Below, piece by piece: positions 24,094 through 34,637 of a stretch of DNA of 64,000 nucleotides. The stretch spans positions 62,001 to 126,000 of the forward strand of contig VXIS01000031.1 of assembly GCA_008704415.1 (NCBI GenBank), written 5' to 3'. The DNA is from Sphaerosporella brunnea. Its lineage: Eukaryota; Ascomycota; Pezizomycetes; Pezizales; Pyronemataceae. The position numbers were made by a program, and so were the translations under genes. Below the pieces are notes generated by a model. It was not told the origin of the DNA. It searched no databases and saw nothing but the letters and a program-made list of their open reading frames with translations. Positions within the stretch are counted from its first letter, which is position 1, and each line of letters starts with the position of its first letter.

Positions 24094-25563
24094 CTACACC
24101 TCCGCGGCCCACCGCTTCTCCCTCTCACTCTCCGCGCCCGCGCGCCACTCCCAATACTCCGCGAGGCGCATGTGCGCATACTTGGCGGCATCCATATCCA
24201 TGACAATGGCGGGGGCAGTGGCTTGAACGAGTGCACAGACGCCCCTGTCTGCGTCAACCCATTGCCCGCCATGCCGGGGGAGTTATTTTTTGGGGGGAGG
24301 GGTTACCAAAAAAAGCCGGGGACTCCGCGAAGGGTGTCGACTTCCTTCCCAAGCTTTATGACCATTTCCTCCTCTTCTTCCTTGGGATGGGGGTGGCGGC
24401 GGTGTGTATTATAGCTGTGTACATACTCGCGCAGGAAGTTGCGGCGGACGGAGCGCGACGGGAGCAGGGCGTAGTTGCAGGCGAAGCCGGGCCATTCCGA
24501 GAAGTGGTTTGCGAGGTCGAAGGCGGCGGGGCAGGGGAGGGAGTATCTACGTGGTTTGTGTTTGTTAATTGCGGTTTGAAATGGTGGTGAAGGGGCGGAG
24601 GTTACTCGTAGTCGATGAAACTGACGGTTTCTATGTCGTCTGCGGTGGGCTGGGTGATGGTGCGTTGATGGACGATGACGTTTGCGCTGAGGAGATCGCA
24701 GTGGCCGAGAACCATCTGTAATCCTCGGCGGTTATGTCAGCACGGTGGGACTCTTCCGTGATTCAAAGGAGGGGCGAATGAGGGGCTTACCCCCTCAGCA
24801 CCCCAGCTATCAGCAACGCCCAGCTTTTCCATCAACCTGTCCAGCTCAATCTGCAAAATCCCTTTTGGCGCTTTGTCTTCAGGAAGGATGGAAATCCACT
24901 TTTGCAGAACAGTCCATATACTTGGACTGTATACACGGTGGGCGTTGTCAGAGCTGTCAATACGACTGGGAAGCGTGAAACAAACTGTTTCCCCTTTTCA
25001 CCTCCGGACACGGTGGTAGGCAGGATCGCGTGCCATTCCCCCAACCGCCGTGCCACACCCCGCCAGATCGCTTCCTTCCCCAGATCTTCCGGCTCACAAG
25101 GCCTGCCAGGGACAAAGCGGTAGAAAAGGCCGTTTTCGAAGCGGGCAAGAACCGGCGGTGCAAGGCCGTGCTGGGCGAGGAGGCAGTGGGTGGAAAACTC
25201 TCCTGGCAGGTCGTGAGAAACTGTTGCGGTACATATCAAGGTGCTGGGACGCTTACTCTCGCGGTCGACGAGAACGTCTGTGCCCGCGCCGTAGACGCGC
25301 AACAGAACCGTTTCATCGCCATCTGCGACACTTGGAGCCTTGTTTACGATTTTGAAAAGCTACATGTGCGATCGACTGTGAGCTCCACGCAAGGATGGAG
25401 AGGGATGGGCTACCTTGTTTGTGGTGCCCTCGGTCAATTGCTTAATCTCGACATTGTTGGCGCTGTTTTTCCACTCCGGGAATACGGCGTAGAGTAACTG
25501 CCGCGCTGAAATAGACGGATCGTCCCAGTTGTAGGAGAGTTGAAGCGTGGCGGGAGTGTCCAT
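24094..25563 (-). CDS. EKI1: Ethanolamine kinase (choline/ethanolamine kinase family)
   Basis: Exons 25563..25414, 25359..25257, 25202..24791 (with an unresolved break), 24715..24606, 24546..24307 and 24244..24094. The enzyme phosphorylates ethanolamine, the first step of the CDP-ethanolamine branch of phosphatidylethanolamine synthesis, in the cytosol. Diagnostic parts are IKQLTEGTTNK then LFKIVNKA (ATP site), VLLRVYGAGTDVLVDRE, LAQHGLAPPVLARFENGLFY, and the catalytic VLGHCDLLSANVIVHQ (Brenner-like H-x-D) followed by VSFIDYEYS. The frame changes between LPTTV and SPSIWTVLQKW (about 24955-25010). A 56-nt intron with an unusual gtccgg donor and ttgacag acceptor restores it; otherwise this is a frameshift. 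All other introns are 50-75 nt and GT-AG. Divergent from the M28 gene. Confidence 0.8.
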
Positions 25564-26681
25564 AGTTTGTGGAGGGGAAGAGTCTGCTGCGTCGCGTACA
25601 CTGTTTTCTTTCACTGCAGCTGACCTAATCCAATTCACTTCACTTCACATCGACCGTACATAATCCCCTTCATCAAGCAACGCTGCGCATTAAATCAACC
25701 GAACCGAAGCAGACGTCATAAACTGCCCGCGCCAAGCCTCGCTTAATTAAGGGTGTCGATCAACCTGAGGTCCCGCAGGGCCTTTTTATTCAATTTGGCA
25801 AAAAACCGGGTTCCGAGCTCGCTTTTTGGTGTGGAATGCCAAGATTCCTTTATCTCCCGCTTACTCAGCCTTTGAATTACTGTATTTGGCAGCTAACGGG
25901 CCATAATAAGCGCTGTTGCAGGGGGTTGGCGGGAGCTCCCCCACACAAAATACCCCAATTATAATCAACAACAAAGCTTTAGAAAATAAAAAGCAGACTG
26001 TCACAATGTTCTTTTGATGATTCTCTATCACGTAGCAACGTTAAAAAAAAATTATGATATGCTCTGGTGGAGTTAGACCGGGGGTAAAGGGAGGGTGTTT
26101 TGGCGCTCCGGGCATGTCCCCAACCATACGTGCTACTAGTATTCGGCCAAAGCATTATTATCTTATTTAGCGCCTCTTGATCTGGTGCGATCTCATATCT
26201 CACCGAAATCATATCACAGATAACCACGGGAAACGCTGAAACACTCTACTCCTCCTGTGTGTGGAGTCAGAGCAACAAGAAGCTCGAATTGCGGCGTTGG
26301 TTAAGAGGCGGCTCCTCAGGCCACAACCACCCTAACCAAGCCACCGTGGCTCACGCCGTGGCGCAGTCACTGTGTCACGAGCTTCCCGCTCTTCCTTATT
26401 GGCGAGTAGTACATTTAGTACCGCATAAACTCTACGTAATCATGACAGACCAATCGCCTCCCTTATCCTGTCTGCCCTTATTGATGCTATCTCATGGGTC
26501 AACTGCGGCCATGCGCTAGGCAACCCTAGACGGAACGATCGACGTTGATCGCTTCGAGCAAGGAATGAATGCATAGAGTACTCGTAGTACATAACGGATG
26601 TGACACTACTGGGCAACAAGCAGTACGCGTCCACCTCACCTCCCAACCTCATCCCATCCACACCTGCTTCCCTCCGCAACG
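25564..26681. promoter_or_regulatory. Divergent promoter region of EKI1 and the M28 peptidase gene
   Basis: About 1.1 kb between two start codons facing away from each other. It should contain both promoters. Sequence around 26340-26370 (ccgtggctcacgccgtggcgcagtc) resembles the core of the GTGACTTTGCC/GCGCAGTG hairpins but has no matching second arm here. No specific regulator site is assigned. Confidence 0.35.
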
Positions 26682-29321
26682 ATGAAGGCGCTGCATATAT
26701 CAGAGAAACAAGACATCGAGTTTTGGCCTCGCATCGAGCCTGACCTGGGACCTTCTGTCCAGGCCCGCTCGAGCAGGGCAGCCCTCGTTCTCGGAGGCTG
26801 CCTTTCCTACCTCGCGCTCAGTCTCTTCCTGTTTCCGTCGTGGCCGCCGTTCCGCAACTGCAAGCATTCAAAATGGCACCGAGAGCGCATGCCGTTGTCC
26901 ATGCTCGAGGAGATAATGATGCTCACGCCTCAAGAAGAAGAGGCGCGTAAGCACTCGGACTACTACACCAGCGGCCCTCATCTCGGCGGAAAGAATTTTT
27001 CGCAGGCTATGTGGACCAAGGAACGCTGGGAGGAATACGGCATTCCTGAGGTTGAGATTGTTTCCTACGACATCTACACCAATTACCCCAAGAGCCATCG
27101 TCTGGGCCTATTGAAGGCTAAGGGCGATGACTACAAGCTGCTTTATGAGGCTAGTCTCGAAGAACCAGCCCTTGAAGAAGACCCTACTACTGCTCTCAAG
27201 GATAGAATACCCACTTTTCACGGGTACAGCGCCAACGGAAATGTCACAGCCGAATTTGTTTACGCCAATTACGGAACGTACAACGACTTTGAGGATCTGT
27301 TATCCCACGGCGTTAACGTCACTGGCAAAGTCGTCCTGTGCAAGTACGGTCACATCTTCCGAGGATTGAAGGTTAAGAGAGCTCAAGATCTCGGCGCCGT
27401 CGGGGTTTTGATTTACTCCGACCCCGGCGATGATGGTATATACAAATCGCCCTGTCTTCCAAACACCCAATCACTCACCATGTCACAGGAAAAATCACGG
27501 AACTCAATGGCTACAAGGCTTACCCCGATGGCCCAGCGAGAAACAAGGAATCGGTCCAGCGAGGAAGCGTCCAATTCCTCAGTTTCGGTCCTGGGGATCC
27601 GACAACTCCTGGCTATGCCAGTAAGCCTGGCGTCGAACGACAGGACCCAAGCCCCTTCATTCCGTCCATCCCATCTCTTCCGATATCATATATGGATGCG
27701 TTGCCTCTTCTCACCGCTCTCAATGGTCACGGCAAAAATACCAGTGAATTTGGCGAGTACTGGCGCACTGGTGGATTGTACCACAAGAATGTCCAATACT
27801 TTTCAGGCCCCGCTAAAGGAATAGTTGTGAATCTGCACAACGAGGTGGAATACGTGATCACTCCCCACTGGAACGTCATCGGCAAGATTCCAGGTTACAT
27901 TAAAGACGAAACGGTCATTATCGGCAATCACCGCGATGCATGGATTGCTGGTGGGGCGGCCGATCCTAACAGCGGCAGCGCAGCGCTATTGGAGATAGCC
28001 AAGAGCTTCGGGAAAATGATTGAGCTTGGATGGAAGCCTGCACGGACAATATTGTTGGCATCGTGGGATGGCGAAGAGTATGGACTGCTAGGATCTACCG
28101 AGTGGGTTGAGGATCACCAGAAGCTTCTTCACACTACAGCACTCGCATACCTCAATGTCGATGTGGGTGCGCGAAGCCCGGTGTTTTCTGTGGCCGCCAA
28201 CCCCCTCTTGCAAGATCTTGTCTTCAATGCCACACAGAAAGTGGTCGATCCCAACCGCGCGCAGCAAGGGCACTTTGATGATAGCGTGTACGACGTGTGG
28301 AATAAGAAAGTACGCACCCTAGGCAGCGGCAGCGACTACACCGCCTTTCAAGACCATCTCGGCATCCCGTCAGTGGACATGGGTTTCGGCGGGGAAGACG
28401 CAAATGGCCCAGTGTACCACTACCACAGCAATTATGACTCCTTCCACTGGATGGAAAAGTTCGGGGATCCGGGATTCAAGTATCACGTTGCGATTGCAAA
28501 GATCTGGGGTCTCATGGCATTGCAGTTGGCTGAAACACCTATCGTCTCCTTCAACGCTACAGCATACGCATCCAGCCTTGCTTGGTACGCAAGGCGCTCC
28601 ATAGAAAAACTAGGACTCAATGCCACATCTATCTCCACGCATCATGGCCACCGCCATCCTCACCCACCGCATCACTCGGAGCATCCCCATCCTACTCATT
28701 CAGGACATCCCTACCCCTCCCACCCGCACTGCCCACCCCCACACGACTCACACCCTTGTGGGCCGATCCCCAACTGGCCCTGCGACAGCCCACCTCCGTC
28801 GCAAGGACACAACCTCCGCGATCTCTGCCACCTAGAATACAGTCTCAAAGACTTCGTATCTGCCTCCCAGAAATTCGATGCGGAAGCCTCACGGCTCGCT
28901 CACGAGCTGGCTAAAGATATCCCGTGGTGGAACTGGTGGAAGAAGGCGGCGCTCTGGCTCAAGGCCCGCGCGATCAACCAGAAATATAAATACCTCGACC
29001 GCGCCTTCTTGCACCCCGAGGGCCTCGACGATGGCCGTCATTGGTTCAAGCATGTCGTTTATGCCCCCGGAAAGTGGACTGGTAGGATATCCATTCCTGC
29101 TCCGAAGGCCGAGAAAGGTGATAGCTGACGATTGGAAGGTTACTCGGGTGACGTCTTCCCTGGTCTCCTGGAGGCGGGCAGAGAGGGAAACTGGACAAAC
29201 GTCTGCGTAAGTGTTTTCCTCATTATGGTAGCTCTCGGGACTGATACGTTGCCAGAGATGGGTCCGCATAATCCGACACTCGGTGGACGTAGCAACAAAG
29301 GAGCTGTCTGGGCCTCTTTAA
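26682..29321 (+). CDS. M28-family metallopeptidase, transferrin receptor / glutamate carboxypeptidase II type
   Basis: Four exons (26682..27435, 27489..29081, 29139..29206, 29256..29321) give 826 aa. A short cytosolic tail precedes one N-terminal membrane anchor (AALVLGGCLSYLALSLFLFP), so the bulk is lumenal or extracellular. A PA domain follows (VLCKYGHIFRGLKVKRAQDL, GYKAYPDGPARN). The M28 domain keeps its zinc ligands and catalytic acid: NHRDAW (His), DPNSGSAALLE (Asp), SWDGEEYGLLGS (catalytic Glu-Glu), YLNVDVG (Asp) and YHSNYDSFHW (His). A TfR-like dimerisation domain ends the protein. Unlike yeast Tre1/Tre2, which lack peptidase ligands, this copy looks catalytically competent. A His/Pro-rich insertion of about 55 residues (28633-28805) interrupts the C-terminal part. 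Substrate unknown. Confidence 0.88.
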
Positions 29322-29793
29322 TATGTCATTCTATACGGGAGCACGCGAATGATCATAGTTATGATGTAGATGAGGGCAGAATGAATCCACATATATACCT
29401 TTATCAACCCAAGAGCCCCTCGCCCAACTGATGCAGGAGTCGCCACCAAAAATAACGAGCAATATAAACAAACTGAAAATCCAAAATTGTGAGGAAGCAA
29501 GGACAAAAAAAAACCAAAAAAAGACAGATGAGAAAAAAAAGCCCGAGTCCATGCTTCCACGCGCCCTACGCCCACTACTCCAGCAGCAGCAACAACAGCA
29601 GACAGTAGCATCAAGCAAGTACATAAAGGAATAGCAGCAGAAAAAGCAGATTCATCATCATCGGAAGGCAGAAATGAAAAATCAAGAAATGAAATGAAAT
29701 GAAAGAGATTGATAAACAATCAAAACGAGGACCGGGTATAGAGAATTTCCCGCCTCCAGCTTGGCCTGTAGTTTCGCTTCTCGGATGTATTGA
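29322..29793. other. Short convergent intergenic region
   Basis: About 470 bp with A-rich tracts and a small cagcag run (29581-29600). It holds the 3' UTRs of the two converging genes. Confidence 0.4.
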
Positions 29794-31418
29794 TCATTCC
29801 AAAGGGAACACTCTGGGGTCCTGCACTAGCACGCCGCCGTCACCCTTTTGCACCACACCCTCCTTCAGTGCCCAATCTACGAAGTCTTCATCAATCTTCC
29901 AATCAGAGCCCTTAGCGCCGTTGGTGTAGTGTTCACCAACATGGTCAACACAGGCTTCCCAACCGCCGGTGCCCTCAAAGACGCGGCTACAAAATCCGCA
30001 GGTACTTTTCTCTGGAGGCTTTCGTCGCTCTTTTTTGCAGCGCTCCTGTATCTCGTTTGAGTTTGTAGGAGCGTGCATGCGCTTCAAATGTTGCCCAAAC
30101 AGATCCTTGCGGTTGAAGAAGGCCTTGCGATTGGCGCAAGACGGAAAATCGCAGCGCCAGTACCATAATTGTAGATGTATGTGATTGATGTGTCTCTTCC
30201 ACTCGTTTTTACTGCTGAAGGTTTGAGTACATGAAGCGAAGGTGAAGAGGCAGGTAAAGGGACGTTCTTGTTGTGTTGGAGTCGAGGCAGCCAGGGCGGA
30301 TGCTCTGACAGGAGACGATGAGGATGCCGGAAGAGTCTGTGGTTCCCTGCTGCAGATGATTAGCAAAAGTTGGATCTGAGCAGGAAGTATACGCACCGAA
30401 TCTGAATCTTTTGTTTGCGGCTACCATTACGCATTCCCATCCGTTGCTTCTTGAAATCTTCCTTATCTTCACCAGCTTTCTTTTTACCATCAGCTGATGT
30501 AGGAGACGTTTGTCCCGGCCCAGATATCTCCTCATCTACGTCATCCTGATGTGGTCGCTTGCCATTTCTGCTTCCCTGGCGTGCGATGGCTATTGGGGTA
30601 TGCGGGGGCCGTGCGGCAATCGGAGTAGGATGATCGGCACCCATGCCCAATATTGGCTTCTTGACAGCCTGAGGATACGCCGGCGGGGGCGGTAGTGGTT
30701 GAACAGCCAATCCCGATTCCCTCTTAACGTCGACGACGGGGTGATTCCTCGTCCGCCTCTCGGATTCCTCTTGTGTGAGAGCTCCCCTGACATCGCTGAG
30801 CCCGTAGCCACCCCTCCTCTCCAAAACGCCCACAATTCCCTGAAATTCCTCTGCCACATCCATGAGAATGCAATCGGCCAGTTCACTCTCATCAACCAAG
30901 GTACCTAGGTCCAGCAGCTTCTCCGAAATAGCAATCTTCCGATTGATGAAGTCTCGGATGCTCTCGCTGGGATCCATCGGCGATGACTTGTATAGCTGGC
31001 GGCGAAGTGATAGGCGCGTTGGCTTTTGGGCATGGGAAGCATCGTACAAACGCTCAAAAATCTCCCATGCAGTCTTCCCGTCATCTTGACAGTGCGTAAT
31101 GTGTTGCAACTGCGAAGACGCGAGTCCGAGCACGATGGTGTCGAACGCGGTCTCGTTGCGCTCGTTGTAGGTCTCATCCTCTAGGATCGTCACCTTACGA
31201 GCGACTGGACCGGGAGCATTGTTGTTATCGCTGGTGGTAGCTGCGGGATTGGTCGAGTTTTGAGGCACAGAGGACTTCCTGACCTCGCGCCCACACACAA
31301 CCTTCCAAGCGCCATCGCGGTTCAGACAAGACTTCATCTCCACCTTCCATGTTGCGTAGTTTTCAGGGCCCCGAAGCTTGTCGATGTTGAGTACCGGCGA
31401 ATGGCTGCTGGCTACCAT
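29794..31418 (-). CDS. Gag-like (Copia-type) / C2H2 zinc-finger fusion protein
   Basis: Two exons (31418..30397 and 30349..29794) give 525 aa. Intron 30396..30350 is 47 nt with gtgcgt donor, gctaat branch and ctgcag acceptor, and joins the frames exactly. Residues about 8-250 match the Copia Gag pattern (LRGPENYATWKVEMKSCLNR, then AWEIFERLYDASHAQKPTRL, IRDFINRKIAISEKLLDLGT). The Gag part lacks the usual CCHC knuckle. A Pro/Lys-rich linker carries KKKAGEDKEDFKKQR. The second exon encodes three C2H2-like fingers: SSKNEWKRHINHIH, FFNRKDLFGQHLKRMH, and CGFCSRVFEGTGGWEACVDH. The finger block resembles a common ascomycete C2H2 family; the Gag fusion is what is unusual. It may be an exapted Gag acting on nucleic acid. 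Two separate genes is the alternative. Confidence 0.7.
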
Positions 31419-32830
31419 TGCTGGTGATACGGCGTATTGGCTCCTCCGATTTGTGATGCTGCGAGATGGGGTATCGGGGGGGAGGGGGGGCTCAATCGCT
31501 CGCCGCACGCATTAGGGTGTATCGGGGCGGGGTTGCTGGCGCGAGGCGGGCGGTTGAGCGGGGCGGGATGTGATATAGTGCGGAGAGACGGTTGACAACA
31601 ATTAAACGAAGATGGCTGAGGCCAGCGAGGCAGTGTACACTACTATACTTCCAGAAGTGGGGGAGAGTGGTGATGGGTGGGTAGAGTGTGAGGACAACAA
31701 CTGGCGGCGGCAAAAGTGGCCTATCTAGGTAGGAAGTGCAGACAAGGGCGCGGGAAGTGCGGGTGAGTGTGGGTTATCGGGGTTTTAGAGAAGGAATTTG
31801 AAAGAAAGGAAAGCGGGCGAAAGAACGCAAAAGCACAAATGGTCGGGATTCTTGCAAGTCACGGTAAGGCGGCGGGTAGGCTAACGAGGGAAAAGAGGGC
31901 TGAGGTAGTTGGGGGTGCGGAGGTGTTATGAAGCACCACGGGTGCGGTGTGGATTGCTGGCGGCTGGCTGTTGACAATCAATCCAATCAATGATAATGGC
32001 GGGGTCCGATTTCGGGATCCCGTAAAAGGTGCTAAAAGAAGCGAACCCGGCACTCACTGACTTATGTAATTTGTTAGTAAGGGGGGAGTATCACTCGCAG
32101 ACAACTCACCATGGTATGTAATCCATGATACATAAACGGCAGAAGTATCAGCAACAAGGATTATTATAAGTGCACAGAAGGAGTGCTCTCCCATTCTCTC
32201 AATGGCAGACAGACTTCGAGTGAGCCTCCATTGGCTTCAGTAGAGGTTGAGACCATCGACCAAATGTGATGAAGTCTGTATTTTATGAAACAGGCTTTCA
32301 AGTCCCACTGCCCCGGAACTGCTCGAGAATCAAAACCTCGAGGTGGGTGTAAGCCATCATGATATCAGGAGCTGGGAGAATGTAAACCGGAGGTTAAATA
32401 ATAGAAAACCAAGTCAAAGGGAGTCACGTTCTCTCACGCACCAGAATATTTGTCAACTCCCTAGCCCTCCTGAGCAGCTGAATTCTTCAAATAATCCATA
32501 AAATATAACTGCTGTCGCCACCGGTGGACCCAGTGTCTATCACTCGACTGTCTCTAGAAAGAGATCTCATTTCTCCGTTCTCTAATAACTGAGCGTTATC
32601 CCAAAAACTTGTTGTCTCCTGCCGAGCACAAATGGTGTCAGCGAGTATAGTGGAAGAGCGTTAACATGCACGAGTACTAGGCTCCACTATCATCGCTCAC
32701 AAAGAAAGCCATCAGATATCACAGTAGCATTAAAAGCCATCCACTTTCAGCGGGCACCTATCTGACCCGCATCGGAAAACCGACACTACTATTCCTCATG
32801 GGTGCCTAGCATCCTTCCGCCTAGGTATCC
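31419..32830. other. Upstream region of the Gag-zinc finger gene
   Basis: About 1.4 kb between two minus-strand genes. It contains the presumed promoter of the fusion gene with G-rich tracts (31478-31490). No LTR-like direct repeat is visible here, and no gene. Confidence 0.35.
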
Positions 32831-33733
32831 TTAGACCAACCCCTCCAAAGCCTCAATCTCCGTGAGCTCTACTGTACTCGAATTGTCCTCATACTTCTGT
32901 CGCATATCTGTCCCATCCTGGGTTTCGTCCTCGCTGGAGTCACTCAGGTCGTCGGCAAATCCTTCCCAACGTACCCCACTATTCCACTCAGCAATGAGAT
33001 CATCCATGGTGGTATCGTCGGTGCTCCACCCGTCATCTTCCTCCCGTCCACCCCCCTCGTCCTCCAAATCCGAGTTGTAGGTTGCCCAACGGAGCCGGTG
33101 GAAGCCGCGACGCCCCCAATTATCTCCTGCTGGAATAACAGAGACCAGCAGCGGTTCCTCCTGCAGATACTTTTTGGAATATCCGAGTTTCCATCTAGCA
33201 ACTCTCGAGATCAGACGCAGCATGTCGCCGCCAACGCGCGGCATAATATCTTTGCACCCGCGACAAAGCAGTAGCGTGCACCTCGAGCATTTGTAACGGG
33301 CTGCTGGCCCGTCGCAAGCGATGCAGACTCCACCCGAGGCCATGCGAGTGTACTGGGTGTGAGGGAGCTTGTGGAGGTAATCTCGGTAAGGGAGGTTCAA
33401 GGTGTTGATCTTGGAACCCGATTGGGCTTCAGTTTTCGAGCTTCTTTGCGAGGCGGATGTTCCGTTGCTGAGTCTATCCACTCCACCGTCCTTTGAGGTA
33501 CAGGGAGATACGGTTTCCGATGATATTGATGAAGAGGGATCAGTAATTACTGCCGGGCTCAGTGATGACGCCTCACTAGCGATGCTGGAATCGTGAGCCG
33601 AAAGAGGACGGACGGTAATATGCATTGAAGTATCAAACTCGAGCTCCTCGTAAAGGAGGTGGCTGTCTCCGTCGTAAAATTTCGTCGATAGGTGTCCAGA
33701 GGGGCGGGAGTGCACAGCTGTATCGGAATACAT
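32831..33733 (-). CDS. Hypothetical acidic protein with a small zinc-binding motif
   Basis: A single exon of 300 aa starts at a good ATG (MYSDTAVHSRPSGHLSTKFY). The first 110 residues are Ser-rich. A cysteine cluster at about residue 135 follows C-x2-C-x8-C-x2-C-x4-C-x2-C (CIACDGPAARYKCSRC then LLLCRGC), like a HIT-type or B-box zinc finger. Next comes a conserved-looking globular part (YSKKYLQEEPLLVSVIPAGD, WGRRGFHRLRWATY). The last 90 residues are strongly acidic (DDGWSTDDTTMDDL, DDLSDSSEDETQDG). I do not recognise the family. A role in a nuclear or snoRNP-type complex would be a guess from the finger type. Divergent from the kinase gene. Confidence 0.6.
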   Translation of the reverse strand: MYSDTAVHSRPSGHLSTKFYDGDSHLLYEELEFDTSMHITVRPLSAHDSSIASEASSLSPAVITDPSSSISSETVSPCTSKDGGVDRLSNGTSASQRSSKTEAQSGSKINTLNLPYRDYLHKLPHTQYTRMASGGVCIACDGPAARYKCSRCTLLLCRGCKDIMPRVGGDMLRLISRVARWKLGYSKKYLQEEPLLVSVIPAGDNWGRRGFHRLRWATYNSDLEDEGGGREEDDGWSTDDTTMDDLIAEWNSGVRWEGFADDLSDSSEDETQDGTDMRQKYEDNSSTVELTEIEALEGLV

Positions 33734-33948
33734 GATGTTTCGGGCGATGGCGGTAAATTAAAGTGAATGGTGGTGAAGAAGAATAATTCAAAGTATGTTT
33801 GGGTTTTTGGTTTGTTTAGACCATGTGACCCCACCTTGCTCCCTAAGTCACGATGTAGTGCTCCATGATGATACAACCATTTCAGCAATTTTTTTAGGTC
33901 GAAATGAATAGCTGGACGTCCGGACTATGCTGTTGGCCTCCTATATAC

Positions 33949-34240
33949 ATCTTAGGAGGTATGTCCTTTATTTATGCAATAAAAACGAGATTAAGTACAC
34001 GTTGAAAAGCATATGCTCTACCTCGCCGCGGCGGACATTATCCCCGCCAGGCACTGACCACCATCACCACCACCATCATCATCATCATCATTACCGTACC
34101 TTAAGTTTCCTATCCAGCACATACGCAATCGAGCCGTAATTATCGGTCACCTAGGTACTTTGTGCCCAATTTCATTCTATGTCTAAGGATTATATAACCA
34201 TAATATAAGGATTATTGAGGTTTTTCGTCCAAACACAGTT
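33949..34240. repeat. Repeat copy sharing blocks with 55800-56220 and 56376-56630
   Basis: Shares cttaggaggtatgt, cacgttgaaaagc, a ccgcggcggacattatcccc-type block with gccaggc, a CAT/CAC trinucleotide run (34055-34090) and taaggattatataacc (34184-34199) with the two copies downstream. The order of the blocks is the same. It lies in the divergent promoter between the acidic protein gene and the kinase. Confidence 0.5.
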
Positions 34241-34637
34241 TTTTTATGAGCAAACACCAGTTTCTGATCGATCATCGTGTTTACCACCAGATAGGTATCC
34301 TTTAACTATTTCCGCTGCCTGTGCACGTACCCGTATACTGGTCAACACGACCATCTCCAGTTGAGTGTGTAGATATCCTTAATCCAAACAAGTCCCAGCG
34401 GCCTGCGGCCGTAACATGATGCCAAGTATCTACCCAGTTTCTGCTCTCAGATGTGGCCCGGTCGCTTCTTGGTAATAACGCCTGTTCAGCGCCTCGCCAT
34501 ACTTATAGATATCGCTATCCTCACAGTTTCTCCTCTTCCTTTCTTTCCTCGAGGTGCACATATACCTCCACCAACAAACCTTCCGCCTCCTCTTTGTGCT
34601 CATTACCATCTTCCACAGAACTTTCCTCGCCATCGAA

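Noticed and set aside
29581..29600. CAG/CAA run as a polyglutamine coding tract
   Set aside because: The frame is short, lies in a convergent 3' region and has no other protein features.
30350..30396. Reading the Gag-like part and the C2H2 part as two separate genes
   Set aside because: A canonical donor, branch point and acceptor join them in exact phase and no promoter space exists between them; kept as an alternative only.
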